From positions 310,001 through 374,000 of the forward strand of contig PZJY01000010.1 of assembly GCA_031472005.1 (NCBI GenBank): DNA of 64,000 nt, in the 5' to 3' direction. Source of the stretch: Tetracladium setigerum. Lineage: Eukaryota; Ascomycota; Leotiomycetes; Helotiales. Shown in pieces: positions 1 to 11,805 of the stretch (its first letter is position 1; each line of letters opens with the position of its first letter). The translations under genes and the position numbers were made by a program. The notes under the pieces are model-generated. The model searched no databases and was not told where the DNA came from. It saw only the letters and a program-made list of their open reading frames with translations.

Positions 1-1
1 T

Positions 2-946
2 GAAATTCCATCCTATCCTATCCTCATGGGCGTCTGGCGACTTGCGACCAAATTAGCCATGGCACCCCTTCGCATCGCGGTTCTCGAAACCATGGCCGAA
101 AGACGCGAACTCACTGGTGCCATCCCTGGCGCATCTCTCCTTGAACAAGCTTGGAAAGAGACTGAAGAAGGCAGCGGTCTCCGCAAGATGCTCATCAACT
201 GGGCCGCAGAACACATGCACGCCTCGGCACCCACACGCAACGAATTCGTCCAAGCCCTCCCGAAACACATTCTCACCGAACTCGTCCTAACTATGGGCGA
301 CATGAACTCAAACTCCATCAATCCCGTCTCACCCCGTAGACACAAAGCATCCTTCAACAACCCCGTCGACATCGACTTTGAGCAATCCAAGCCCCCAACG
401 ATCAAACGTCGCAAGTCTGAGGTCATCGGAGCAAAAGTCCATCCACTAGATGAAGCCTACGACAACAAACCCGTCATTAAAAAGGCCCGTAAATCCGAAC
501 CCATCCGTCGACCAGCCGTCCGCCGCTCCACCGGCACACCCGCCGCCGACATCCCCATCACACCCGAACAAGATCTCGAAGACTGCCGCCTCCTCATCAA
601 CCGTATGCTAACCGCGCCCTCCTACTGGACACGCTACGTCAAATACTTCCGCGAGCCTGTCGATCCCGTTCGCGAACGTCTGGATAACTACTTCGCTGTC
701 GTCAAACGTCCCATGGATCTCAAGACTATTCAGACAAAGATGAATAATAATGAGTATGTGGATGCCGCCGGCTTCGAGGCAGATGTGAGACAGATCTTTC
801 AGAATGCGTATGAGTATTGGCAGAAGGATGATTTGGTGTTTAAGGAGTGTGAGACTTTCGAGGGGTTTTTCAATAGGCAGTGGGCGCAACGACATCAGAA
901 AGCTGGTGCGTCGTCGCGGATCAAAGCGGAGACTGTGGACGAGTGA
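2..946 (+). CDS. Bromodomain protein, 3' part (cut by left edge)
   Basis: The reading frame is open to the left edge, so the ATG at 26 is probably internal. The first ~105 visible residues (LRKMLINWAAEHM, PKHILTELVLTM) look like the C-terminal helices of a fungal BTB/POZ-type protein. A basic, proline-rich linker with RRK and KKARK patches follows, which could be a nuclear signal. A bromodomain fills roughly the last 120 residues (VVKRPMDLKTIQTKM, then FEADVRQIFQNAY). Bromodomains bind acetylated lysine on histones, so a chromatin role is likely. Oddity: where the family has Asn after the conserved Tyr (Y-x-Y-N), this protein has Trp (codon 818-820). The stop codon lies inside a GAGT microsatellite. 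The bromodomain is firm; the BTB-like reading is a memory-based resemblance. Confidence 0.85.
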   Translation, partial: EIPSYPILMGVWRLATKLAMAPLRIAVLETMAERRELTGAIPGASLLEQAWKETEEGSGLRKMLINWAAEHMHASAPTRNEFVQALPKHILTELVLTMGDMNSNSINPVSPRRHKASFNNPVDIDFEQSKPPTIKRRKSEVIGAKVHPLDEAYDNKPVIKKARKSEPIRRPAVRRSTGTPAADIPITPEQDLEDCRLLINRMLTAPSYWTRYVKYFREPVDPVRERLDNYFAVVKRPMDLKTIQTKMNNNEYVDAAGFEADVRQIFQNAYEYWQKDDLVFKECETFEGFFNRQWAQRHQKAGASSRIKAETVDE

Positions 947-987
947 GTGAGTGAGTGAGTGAGTGAGTGAGTGAGTGAGTGAGTGAG
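941..987. repeat. (GAGT)n microsatellite, ~12 copies
   Basis: Near-perfect tetranucleotide tract starting at the last codons of the bromodomain gene; the TGA stop at 944-946 is part of the repeat. Because the unit is 4 bases, copy-number change would still leave a TGA early in the tract in the used frame. Confidence 0.95.
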
Positions 988-1983
988 GGGATCTATCTGA
1001 TGGGGTTTTCCACGAGTTGTACAATACTGTACAACACTTTTGCTCCGCCTCATATCTGGCGTTTGTTATTTCATTCTTTCTCCATAGCCTCTGTTCCTCT
1101 TCCCCTACCCTACCTATCGTTCTTTGGCTACGAAAATTCTACAAAACGAAGAATCAGCGTAGGAAATACGGTTGAGCTTCTATATCAATGTCCGTCATCA
1201 ATTTTTATTTCCTTAATCAGCTGGTATATTATACCACCAAACGATGTATACATAGGAGATATTAAGCCAGCACATACATGTACTTTAGTATTATCACCGA
1301 AGTTATCTCGTCACCTTCTTAGGTGATCTTGAGTGGGCGTATGTCAATGTATTTTTTACTTTTTCTGTAGAGTGTGTGTTTGTTCTGTCATCATCCAGTG
1401 TTGGGTTTATCTTTCATTTTCACGTAGTCCATTGAGGAAGTAAGCAAGGGGTACGGGAGTGGGAATTGCTCTACCTAATAACGCTATGAGACTCTCTATA
1501 AATTGGAAAATCTACCTCATGAAATCATTGAAGTTTTGTGAATGTTGGCGAGTTTTACCTCCCTGGATTGGGTCGTGACGTAGAGACTGCATGGCTATCC
1601 AGGTACACACAATAACAATACTTTGTTGGACTGTACCTAGGTATCTAAGGTTGGTAGGTATAGTAGCTAGCCGAAGGTGTATTAGAAAGATAATTTGCTG
1701 AAAAGGTTGATTCTCGCTATCCAATTACACAAAAAGCAGAACGCCCTCTCGTGATGGTTTATTAATACTGCAATGTAATATTCTGTTGTTTGCTTCTCAA
1801 TCTATCTACTCTTTTTCACCCCACTAAACCTTGCATAGATACTCAGGTACTTACCTTGCTTAACCCCCTCCCCCCGGCTCCATAATTTCAATTCCGCCAC
1901 CGCTTCCCTCTCACTCTTCCTCAATATCACCTCTCCTCTCTCACAGATCCAGTCCATCGGCCCCTCTACAATCAGCTCACTCT
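988..1983. other. Intergenic, 3' ends of two convergent genes
   Basis: About 1 kb between the bromodomain gene (+) and glo3 (-). It is AT-rich with short open frames of no recognisable content (for example 979-1326 and 1512-1724). Nothing else supported. Confidence 0.6.
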
Positions 1984-3667
1984 CTAACCATTCAAATAAC
2001 TCCTAATAGCTCCCTGCAACTTCGACGCACCCTCTCCAAGCACCTGCGTCAAATTATCCAAATCATCACCAGCCGTCACGCCAAACTTCCTCACGAAATC
2101 CTTAGCTGCAGTCTCCAAATCACCGTAATCATCTCCATCAGCACCTCCTTCTGTCTCCTCGCGGCCGAAATAGGCGTTGGATGAGATAGCACTGGCACCC
2201 TCAAAACCTTGGAGGCGGGTCTTAGCTTCGCTTTGGGCAGTGGGGTCGAAGGCGCCTTTGTTGAAGAATTCGTCCGAGGAGATACCTTTCTGCGAGCCGA
2301 ACTTTTGGCGCGCGTATTTTTCGTCATCGGCTGTGGGAGGAGACAAGTTAGTAGTTGCAATGTGAAAAGTCGTTTTGTTTATGGATGGGGGTCGTATATT
2401 TACCTTCTTGTGCGATTTTGGTAGAACCAACTGCACCGAATCCCATTTTCTTTGCAGCAGGTTGTGCAGGCTTATTTCCTCCCACCTGTCCGAATCCCAA
2501 ACGACCCATTCCCATGCCGAGTCTTTCAAGCTCGCCATCTGTACGTTCCCGACTTTGAGTTGAACCAAATCCGGCTCTTCCTGGACTGAGAGGTGTGGGT
2601 GATGCGATTTTGGGGAGATCGGACTTTGCGGCGGAAGCCTTCTTGGTGGCTGCTTCCTCGGCCTCAGGGTCATACCCAAGTTTCTCAATTCTCTCCGCCT
2701 CTTCCTTTGCCTTCTTCTCCGCAGCGTCGAAATCGATTACCTCGCCAGTGACCTTCTTTGCTCCAAGCTTTGTCTTTTTGGCTCCGAGAACATTGGCCTT
2801 TCTAGGTCCCGTTCCGATTGCTGTTTTGCGGAGGGCGGCGGAAGATGTAGTACGACTGGCTGCTGGGGCAGCAGGCTTGTCTGCGCTGAGAGGGGAGGGG
2901 GCTCTGTTGGGTCCATTTCCACCTGCGGTCAGGAAAGGAGATGGTGTGCGCCCGACACCAGGTGTGCCTGTTCGGGAGATTGGAGGAGTTGGACGTTTAA
3001 TCATAGGCTTGTCGAAATCGGTAAAGAAATCTGGCTCTTCTGCAGGTGTTGAAGTTCCATCGGTTTGTCCGCTACCGGCGATATCCTTCACTGTCACACT
3101 GTCTGGGTACCTATTCCATATCTTAACATTTAGCAATCTTAAAACATCCAAGATTTTCCTTACTGTAGAGCATCTGCTGCTGAGAGATTCTTCAAGTGCA
3201 ACTTGTATTTCCTGGCGACTTCCGAGTCGTACTTTGTTCTTGGGTCCTTGTTTCTCAAAAGAGCAGTTCCGCCATGCGATTGCCACCACTTTGTCGCCGC
3301 GTCATTTCCACCCATCTTCATTGTGCGCATCTCGCTGAACTTCCATTCTAACACTCAGTCAGCTCTGTGCCCTCTTCAACAAGTGCAGTCTCCACATACT
3401 GTCCAAGCCCACCGATCGAACAAAGGAGATATGTGTGCCCAAGTTTCGGTGGTGAGATGAGCAGTCGAGGCAGATGTAAATTCCGAGGGGTGACGACGCC
3501 CATGTAGGGGCATCTGCCAAACAATCGAAGCATTTCTGTTTTGCGCTCCTGGTCAGCCAATGCTCCTTTAACGGAGGAGGTGGGATATTTACGCTGTTCC
3601 CTGGTTGCAATGGCCTCAAGGCCGCAAAGAATGCAGTCTTTTCTGTCTGTGAAGCCACCGAGTCCAT
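1984..3667 (-). CDS. glo3: ArfGAP of the Glo3 (ArfGAP2/3) type
   Basis: GTPase-activating protein for Arf1, acting on COPI coats in Golgi-to-ER retrieval. Exons: 3667-3400, 3347-3164, 3110-2404, 2330-1984; introns of 52, 53 and 73 bases all have GT-AG ends; the join gives 501 residues in frame. The N-terminal ArfGAP zinc finger has the CFDC...CLDC pairs, followed by HRNLGTHISFVRS with the catalytic Arg. The middle is a Pro/Ser/Ala-rich linker with a KKAKEEAERIEKLG coiled segment. The C-terminus carries ISS-type motifs (GISSDEFF, AISSNAYFGRE), which mark the Glo3 regulatory region and separate it from Age2/Gcs1. It is divergent from TIM21 across 330 bases. Confidence 0.93.
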
Positions 3668-3997
3668 GATCGCGATTGTATGAGAAAGAATATCCTCGAG
3701 GTTCGGGAGGTCGAAAAGGTAACAAGTTGTTCGCAGTTCGCAGTCCGTATCCCTTTTGAAGTTGAGATGTGGATGTGATTTTGACTTGGGAGCGGGCCAG
3801 ATTGCGATTTGGGAAGTCTTGGCTGGACCGGCCTAGTGACTTTTCGGCAGCATTTCCCCACATGCGAACGAGCTGCTGCTGCTGCTGAAGCTTCACTGCA
3901 GTGGAAGAAGGTGAAGAGCTTAACGACAACGACGGCCATCACATCACCAGCAACTATTGCCATTTAAATTATTATACCTGTGATCGCCCTCGCCAAC
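3668..3997. promoter_or_regulatory. Shared divergent promoter of glo3 and tim21
   Basis: 330 bases between two start codons facing apart. Contains a short CAG/CTG run near 3870. No specific factor site recognised. Confidence 0.5.
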
Positions 3998-4840
3998 ATG
4001 AATTCAATTAGTCGAACAACAACTTCACTCTGGAGTTTCCCTTCCACCCTCCGACCTCTCATTGCAGCGAGACTTTACGCGACTCAAACTGGCCTGGGAA
4101 CTTCTAGCACAACCTCGCGGCCAAAGAGGAAGGCTGTTACGGCATTCAACGATGACGGCAGAGTGGCATGGGGGATTTATCTGCAAAAGAGAAGGCGGCA
4201 CGAACTACCCAGCAGACATTCAACTTCGGGCTCATTCTCCTTGGAACTGTGTTGACTGTATGTTTGGTGAAATGGTTGTGGTGAAGGACAACAGCTAAAT
4301 GATGAGTAGGGAGGCGTTGCATATGTGATGTATACGGAGGTCTTCTCCCTAGACAGCAAGACGGCGCATTTCAATCGAGCGGTGGATCAAGTCAAAAGAG
4401 ACCCGAGGTGTACAGATATTTTGGGCAATGCCAAAAAGATTTCGGCCTTTGGAGAGGGAAGCTGGAATAAGTGGGCGAGAGCGAGACCAATTGCGTAGGT
4501 GCTGCGGCGATACGGTAATGGCATTGTATACTTACCCTTTCCAGATCAACAATTCAGAAGGATCAGCGTGGCGTGGAGCATTTGTTGATGCATTTCCATG
4601 TAGGTCCCTTTTCACGTTTTTACGGTATCAGGGACTGATCAAATACAGGTTGAAGGGCCATTGAACACAGGAATCGTTCGTTTACACATGGTCAAGAAGC
4701 CATCTGAGGGAGAATTTGTCTACAAATACTTGATCCTGGAAGTACCGGGCCACCCACGATTATACCTCGAAAATGCCGACGCGAACCCCGAAAGCTCTGC
4801 ACACAGTAAGACGAAGCTGTTTGGGATAAATTGGAGATAG
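3998..4840 (+). CDS. tim21: TIM21, TIM23-complex subunit; one-base frameshift
   Basis: Inner-membrane subunit of the TIM23 presequence translocase that contacts the TOM complex and respiratory supercomplexes. Exons: 3998-4257, 4310-4494, 4545-4599, 4649-4840, all GT-AG. Order of features: basic mitochondrial presequence (RPLIAARLYAT), conserved TTQQTFNFG before one membrane span (LILLGTVLTGGVAYVMYTEVF), then the intermembrane-space domain (FNRAVDQVKRDPRC, NKWARARPIA, EHLLMHFHVEGPLNTGIVRL). I chose ATG 3998; an upstream in-frame GTG at 3980 is not needed. The frame breaks in exon 1: residues up to DDGRVAW are in one frame and GDLSAKEK onward in the next, at the five-G run 4170-4174, where a sixth G would restore frame. 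All later exons fit only the second frame. Sequencing error or a real lesion cannot be told apart here. Confidence 0.88.
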
Positions 4841-5812
4841 TGGAGATGAATATCGAGAAGCAAAAACCCCAAGAGGTGATATTGGGAAGAAATCGATCAA
4901 AACTCTATCTTGGGCTAACCTCTAGAATCTGGTGCTGATCCGGATTATTTTCCCTATGGTATGTCGAAATGTATGATAGAAGCTGTAAACTAGGTATTCA
5001 TAGGGGCAAAGTACGGCACATGGATAGCTCATGGAGGAATTGTGATATCTAGGATGCTGAGTCTTCGAATAAGTAATTAGTCACAATCGAAGCAGGAATT
5101 TTATCAGCACAATGGAAACGATTTATCACGGTGCAGTTTGTAGAGGCCCTTTGACTGCGTAAGGCATTTCATTTCCACTTTGTTCTCTCCTTACACTCTT
5201 CAATTGTACGCTTTACGTTTGTCTTGCTGCGTTTTGATTGTTTTCATCGTATAAACCTCCTACATTTTTGCTGTTATCAAACAAAGTAGCAGAAGGTCAG
5301 TCTAGCTTCATCTGTGACCTCTCTAAGCAACAACTTTTTATCCATTTCAAAAGAAGATCATTGGTTTTGGGGAAATAGTGATCTCACCACTTTCTTTTCA
5401 TCCCAAGTTGCAACGCTGGCCACCCTCTGTTCCTATTTCTTCAGACAACAAACATATCTTACAAAGAGAGTAGAACTAAACAGCATGATTTCAGAAGTTG
5501 TTCATACTGTGGCCTTCGGGCTGAGTGAAAGGTGCGATATTTCGATTAAGCGAAAGACAACAAGCTTGAGAACAAAGTAGGCTGCCCGATATTTGTTTTA
5601 CTTGTAAGATAAGCAAGGCGATTAGTTCTCTCTATCTAACAAGGCAAGTCTCTAAAAATCTCTGCCTCAACTTTTAAGCTGAAGATTGCTCAATAGCGCG
5701 AATCAATCAGCCTAGCAATTCACTTACAGAACTTGGTGCCAAGCCTCTCACGACTACTTTTCTCCCAACTGCACCAACAACAGAGATAATAATCCAACTA
5801 CAATCCGACAAG
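4841..5812. other. Intergenic
   Basis: About 970 bases, AT-rich. One 88-codon open frame (5314-5580) has no recognisable content and looks like chance. The last ~100 bases before 5813 are the probable leader of the CVNH gene. Confidence 0.5.
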
Positions 5813-6575
5813 ATGAACATGTACCCTCTCCCCCTCGCCCTCATCCTTCTCTACCTGGTCCTCGCACCACCCACCCTCGCTGGAGGTTTCGCCGACACCT
5901 GCGTCTTCATCCGTACTACCCTCGCATGCTCGTCACTGCCCGCTGCTACACCAGCGATGGTAGTGGTCCTCGATGGGGCGAGATTGATATGGGTAAATGG
6001 TAGGTAAAATTCCGCTATTCACTTTCACCTTGGTTGGCACTTTACATCTTGATGCTTTGCAACCAAATGACCCAGCCAAAACAGAGTTGAAGCGCGTGTG
6101 TGGTTGAATGTTGCTAACGCGAGGGTATTTCTAGCATTGCTAATGACAATGGTCGCCTGTCTTGGAGACAATGGGGTGGTGCTAGTACTTCCTGCATGAG
6201 CGTAAGTTTTCATTCCCTCATTCATTCATTACTCTGGCAATTTTGCTCCGACTGCTGCAGCAAGTTGCAGACTTACCTGGAAGAACGATCATAACTAATT
6301 ATATGTGGTGTAAATAGTGCGATACCTATGGTCCGCGTGACAATATGATCCGCTGCAGCTGCCGTACACGCGATGGTTGGTGGAGGGAGCCTAATATTGA
6401 TCTCAACGTTGGGCTGAAGAACGTCAATGTGAGTCCTCCATCCTTGAACTTCCTTCCCCAAAACTGTTTCTTATACTTGGCCATATTAAAAGCTGGAATG
6501 GCTAAGTCATTGTCAACAAAATGCTAATGGTCTTGGGCTGGGATATAGGGCTACTTGAAGTGTGATTGGGAATAA
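5813..6575 (+). CDS. Secreted cyanovirin-N homology (CVNH) protein; one-base frameshift
   Basis: Small secreted lectin-like protein. Exons: 5813-5999, 6135-6201, 6318-6428, 6549-6575, all GT-AG. A signal peptide (residues 1 to ~23, MNMYPLPLALILLYLVLAPP then TLAGG) precedes one CVNH domain built of two sequence repeats: GGFADTC...LVTARCYTSDG...EIDMGKC and ANDNGRLSW...RCSCRTRDGWW...NIDLNVGLKNVNGYLKC. Such domains bind high-mannose glycans in characterised members; the ligand here is unknown. The signal peptide/GGFADTC frame and the LVTARCY frame differ by one base, so a single base is missing between about 5903 and 5926; no intron fits there. Splice phases of exons 2-4 confirm the second frame. 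Spaced cysteines suggest disulphides. Confidence 0.82.
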
Positions 6576-8132
6576 GTTCTCTTTTTCTTTGTTACTCTCT
6601 TACAACCAACACACGCCTTCGAGATTTCCTTTTCGACTATTTGGCACATATCGGGGAATTGAGGGATGGTTGATATGGCTTTGCTTGGTTTGAAGGGGTT
6701 CGTATTGGTCTTCGAGTTTGAGATGGGAAGAGGGAAGAAAGGCTTTCCATTTTTGAGCGTGCAAATCATACCTAGTAAACAGATGTAAATTCTATGGAAC
6801 AGAAGCCCTCTCAGCACAGTACCACTTCAAAACCTGTGACATCAAGAAACATGAATAATGCAATAGCTACTCGAGCACTAGATCCTCTCTCGTGGTCTCC
6901 AAGTCGGAGAATCGCGGGGTCCCCAGCCTGAATCTAACACTAACCCACGATATTATCAAATCGCTCTTTTCTACCGGAACACTATTTCCCTTCATTCACC
7001 GTCGAGACCGTTTGTTCTCGCCAGCTCATCCGAGCGACCCCTTGGTAGGTACATAAAACTGCTGCCTAGATTACTTCTATTACCCCATCAATATGTTTGT
7101 TGTGCTTGGCACCGCATTAACTAGCGCCCCTTCGTTCGACAGTTGACAAATTTGATGGATTGGATTGCTAATAAAATATGCTCCCCAGCCTCCCCCAGAA
7201 TCTCCATCCCGGTACTTGCAATGATGGTTAAATGTTCTTTGCATGATGGCGGGAAAGAATCAATTGAGCGAATTTTGAAATGTTTGAAAATTCCTTCGTT
7301 CGTCGACAGTACGTACTGTTTGAGCCGCGAGAAGCCTCACTCCTTGGCGTTGCTTGATCGACCTCTTAGCTTTGTCAAGCGAAAAAAGCTTAAAAAACGA
7401 CTTTCTTTTCACAAGTATTCAAGATCTCTCCCAACTACCTACTCCAACTACTCCAATGATACTATGTCAACCTTTAATTGTAATCTTACAATTGGTTCGG
7501 CATTCAACTGAAGCTTCATGCCTAAAATCTCAACATTTATCATCTCGACAATTTAATTAGTTTTTTTTATTTCGGTCTTACGATCCTTACACTTCGTGAC
7601 ACAGAAAATGACTCGGGCGCCACCGAGCGGGCCGACGTCCACAAAATGCTTGTGTATGTAAGGAACCAGAGGCAAACACCTCGTCACTGAGCCCGCAATT
7701 CCCATCACTAAACGATGTAGAATCATCCACAATCTCCACCATGAGCATGGTGATTCCTATGGCCCTCTGCAGCGTAATTCAGGGATCTCTGCTATGTTTG
7801 ATTCAGGTTGTTCTAGAAGGTCCACTGGTCTAGCTGTGGAATGCCACTGGAAAATCTACCGAATTTTGCCCGGCTAGAATGAAGGACATCAACACAGTTG
7901 TCATGTCTTCAAGTGATGAACAAACGGCGAATCATGGCCATTTGACATATCTCCGAATCGGACACTCTCGGACTTGGATTGACGGCGTTCATGGAAGCTT
8001 TCTTGGGAGCTGGTCTGCGAATATAATAAGTGCACTCACCTCACATTACTCTTTCTACGTCGCCCATTAATTTCACTCCTTTACAACCAGCAACAACACT
8101 TCAACCCTCCAACCACAACGTAGCCATTCATC
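6576..8132. other. Intergenic
   Basis: About 1.55 kb, AT-rich, with scattered short open frames (e.g. 7143-7511) that show no domain and poor coding character. Probable leader/promoter of the permease in the last few hundred bases. Confidence 0.5.
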
Positions 8133-9694
8133 ATGGCCGCATACAACCACCGCGATGAGGAGGCCACAGGGTCATCGAAATATAACTCTGACAAAGAGGG
8201 AAGTCAGATAGTGCCTCAGGATACTCTTGGTCGCGGCGACATTGTGGGGGAGGTGGAACGCAACAAAGCTGCGATGGGCGATGCGCATTTTCATCGTTTG
8301 GGCTGGAAACGTCTTACGATTGTTCTGATTGTTGAAGCCATTGCACTCGGAAGTCTCAGTATCCCTTCCGCCTTTGCATCTTTGGGTATGGTGGCTGGCG
8401 TGATCACCTGTGTTGGATTAGGGTTGGTGGCCATTGTAAGCGATTGCTCCCTCTCCAGAGTATCCATAATTCCTTCGAATCTGTGACACATGTTAACCTT
8501 ACTCTGCCCACAGTATACCAGCTACATCGTTGGCCTGGTCAAATTGGCCCACCCGGAAATCTCGCACTATGCAGATGCTGGCAAATTAATGATGGGTCGA
8601 ATTGGCTACGAGGTTGTTGGAGTTATGTTTTCCCTGCAGTTGATTCTGCTTGTTGGATCGCATTGCCTTACTGGAACTATCGCCTTTTTGGATATTACCA
8701 ACAATGGAACTTGTTCCCTCGTCTTCGGGATCGTCTCCGCTATTATTTTATTGATCCTCGCAATTCCACCTTCATTCGCTGAAGTCGCCATTCTCGGTTA
8801 CATCGATTTCGTCTCGATCGTTTTGGCCATTGGAATCACCATCATCGCGACTGGAGTCCAAAGTACCGATGCACCCGGAGGATTGAAGGCAGTTGAATGG
8901 TCAGCATGGCCCAAGGAAGACCTCAGCTTCACCGATGGCTTCATTGCCATCACCAACATCGTCTTCGCCTACAGTTTCGCAGTGTGCCAGTTCTCCTTCA
9001 TGGATGAGATGCACACACCTAAAGATTTCGTCAAGTCGATTTGGGCTTTAGGTTTGATCGAGATTGCCATTTACACCATTACCGGCGCGACGATTTATGC
9101 CTTTGTTGGAAATGAGGTTGCTTCGCCCGCTCTATTGTCTGCTGGACCGTTGATCTCAAAGGTGGCTTTTGGAATTGCACTTCCAGTTATTTTCATCTCG
9201 GGATCGATCAACACTACTGTCGTGGCAAGATACATTCATGGAAGAGTGTATAAGAACTCTGTTACTCGATTCGTCAACACAAAAGCAGGTTGGATCTCTT
9301 GGCTCGTTCTCATCACCATCATCACCATCATCGCATGGGTTATTGCTGAAGCCATCCCATTCTTTTCAGATCTGCTCTCAATCTGCTCTGCGCTTTTCAT
9401 CTCTGGATTCACCTTTTACTTCCCAGCCATGATGTGGTTCATGCTTTTGAAGAAGGGCAGTTGGTATGCCAAGGAGAATATCTTGTCAAGTGTCGTGAAT
9501 GCCATTGTGTTTGTCATGGGCATGATCATTTTGGTTGCAGGAACCTATGCCAGTGTTGTTGATATTGTAGGTTTTCCCTCTCTGTTTATTTGAGATTGAC
9601 CTTGTGAATGATATGCTGACTTTCTCTTTTCTAGAAACACAAGTTCGACACTGGTAAAGTTGGTAGCTCATTCACTTGTGCACCACTTGCTTAA
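8133..9694 (+). CDS. Neutral amino-acid permease (AAAP family, Mtr-like)
   Basis: Proton-coupled amino-acid uptake at the plasma membrane is the expected role. Exons: 8133-8435, 8514-9566, 9635-9694; both introns GT-AG and between codons; 471 residues, the usual size for fungal Mtr-type proteins. A hydrophilic N-terminus of ~65 residues is followed by about 11 membrane spans, starting ALGSLSIPSAFASLGMVAGV, a region conserved in the family (the unwound first helix). The FSFMDEMHTPKDFVKS segment in the middle is also typical of fungal Aa_trans proteins. The short last exon supplies the cytosolic tail KHKFDTGKVGSSFTC. Substrate specificity cannot be read from sequence. Intact. Confidence 0.9.
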
Positions 9695-10391
9695 TTTAAG
9701 CATATTTAGAGGGGCTTCTAGCTCTAGGATTGGCTTGAATTAGCAGTCAATCAACCTCTCTGTTAAAACATTTAGAAATATTATAAAAACAATAGAAAAC
9801 ATTACAAATATATAAACGGTTCTTGTTGTACAATCGACGATGGAAACTTCCGCATACTTGGCTCTCTGCATTTTTGGACGAAAGAGTAAAGTTTGTAGTA
9901 CCAGTTCATTATCGTTCAGGTTTCAAAATATTTACTATCAGAGCGGAGAAAATATATTACCCGCCTGCTCCTTCTTTCCATGCTCATCAAACCACAAGAT
10001 ATATGCCACTTCATTAATCAAGGACCTCTCACTCATGGCCACATAGCCTCGATACTAGCCCATAGCGTACAGTAGATTGTTACTAGGAACTTTAGGAGGG
10101 ATACATTCCATCCACTCAATACTTGGTTGGGATTGTATGAGTGAGAGAAAATACTTTCCGGAACAACCGGAATCTCAACTTTCTCTGTACATTGCTCAGT
10201 CCCAACATTCTCAATATGCATCGCTTATTTTCTACATTTGAAAGCTCAAGAACGCCTGTAAAAGCAAAGCACGCATGTGATGTAAGAAAACTTTCAATGG
10301 TAGTATTCAATCCATGTCCAAGCGAACATGTAAATTCTGAAATTAGGAAACTAATTATTCTGTTAATTATACAAAAAGACCTAACATACAC
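9695..10391. other. Intergenic, convergent 3' ends
   Basis: About 700 bases of AT-rich sequence between the permease (+) and the membrane protein (-). Nothing further recognised. Confidence 0.5.
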
Positions 10392-11805
10392 TCACGCCGC
10401 TCTCCGTCTATGCCCCTCATTCAAACTCGACTCACCCATCTCATCCATCGCATAACTCTCAACCTTCGTCTCAGTCGTAACCGCAATCCACGCCTCCTCG
10501 GACTCGGAACTCCCCGGTCTCCCTACGCCTTTCATGCCCGTCACAACAGTCACATTCTTCGCCGACGCAGCATCCATCATCGTCTCCTCTCTGAAACTCA
10601 AATCCCCCCTTCTCCTCGCCGCGGCCGTCGCCGTCTCCCTCCTCTCAACCGTCAAATTCCTCCCGCTCCCCCAATTGCCCTCTCCTCTTCTCCCAGGCTC
10701 CTCCGCCCTCGACAAGTTATAATGTGACAACTTGTCCAGCGCCGTCTTAAAATCATCCAAAATAACGGAATCAGTGAGAAGTTTGAAGACGAAAGAGAGT
10801 TTCCAGAAGGGGTTGATGCCGACGGGGAGAATGGATTTGAAAGCTGCGGTGACGGAGCAGATGTCGAGGATGAGGAAGATGATGGAGAGGATCATGGCGA
10901 GGAGCATGACTGCAAAGCGCGGGGAGATGTGGAGGAGTTCGAGGAGGCCGAAGTTGTAGCGTGTGCGGATGTTGTAGAGGAGGCAGCAGGTGGTGTAGAT
11001 CCACCAGGGGTCACTAGAATTGAAACTTTGTCTTAGTATATGTTTCTTTATCTCTCTTTCTCTCTCTCTTTCTTGTTTCAAGGAATCTCGAAGCAAAATA
11101 GAAAGGTGGAAGGGAGGGGAAAAGATGATATTAACTTACCGAAACAGAGCCTCAAACGCCCTCGTCTTCAGAAATAGATCATTGATATTATTAAAATATG
11201 TAAAGTTGGCGTAGATTTCCAGAATCCAGTATGGTTGGACCATAATGACGGTGATGATGTAGAAGAGACTTGTCTTTCGTCCCATAAACGGCTTCGTCTT
11301 CATCCACGCCACGACATTGTGAAGACTCCATGATATATTGAGGAAGATGGCTGTGATCGATAGATACCAGCCGTAGACCGGAGCGTGGTTAAAGATAAAC
11401 GTTCCGTGGAATGTGCCGAGGAGAAGCTGGGACGTGAGAAGTCAGTTTTATTACTCTCCTCTACTTTACCACGTATACTCGACAATACCGCGCTTATTCA
11501 TACGTATGTATGATGGATTTGCGTGATGTCTATATGTAAGACTGGATGTTGGACGGGGAGATAAGACGTACCTCGAGAAGAATGAGTTTATGCAACAAAA
11601 CACCCCGTCTGATATTACACAGCGTGATACATATCATAATAACAATCGACCCAACCATATACCCCTGTGCCCACGCTTCCAAAATCAATCCATCAGGATC
11701 CGTAGGTTTCGTAACCTCAGCCATCCGTCGACTCAACGTCTGTATTCCCTCCGTTGTCGACAAGCCTGCGGTCTGCAACAGCGACGATAATAGTGCCGGT
11801 GCCAT
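10392..11805 (-). CDS. Fungal multi-pass membrane protein, ~7 spans, unknown function
   Basis: Exons: 11805-11572, 11426-11140, 11013-10392; GT-AG introns with matching phases; 380 residues. After ~45 polar residues there are about seven hydrophobic segments (GYMVGSIVIMICITLCNI; LLLGTFHGTFIF; YLSITAIFLNISWSL; SLFYIITVIMVQPYWIL; IYTTCCLLYNI; FAVMLLAMILSIIFLILDI; and one weaker). The C-terminal ~130 residues are cytosolic, rich in Arg, Glu and Ser. The loop and span order resembles fungal orphan receptor-like proteins, but I see no CFEM domain as in many PTH11 proteins and no family signature I can name. Function is therefore not assigned. Confidence 0.8.

Noticed and set aside
979..1326. 115-codon open frame
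   Set aside because: Begins in the GAGT repeat, has no domain and lies in the 3' flank of the bromodomain gene.
5314..5580. 88-codon open frame
   Set aside because: AT-rich, no recognisable motif, no splice partners.
7143..7511. 122-codon open frame
   Set aside because: Composition follows the AT-rich surround and a second frame overlaps it; no domain.
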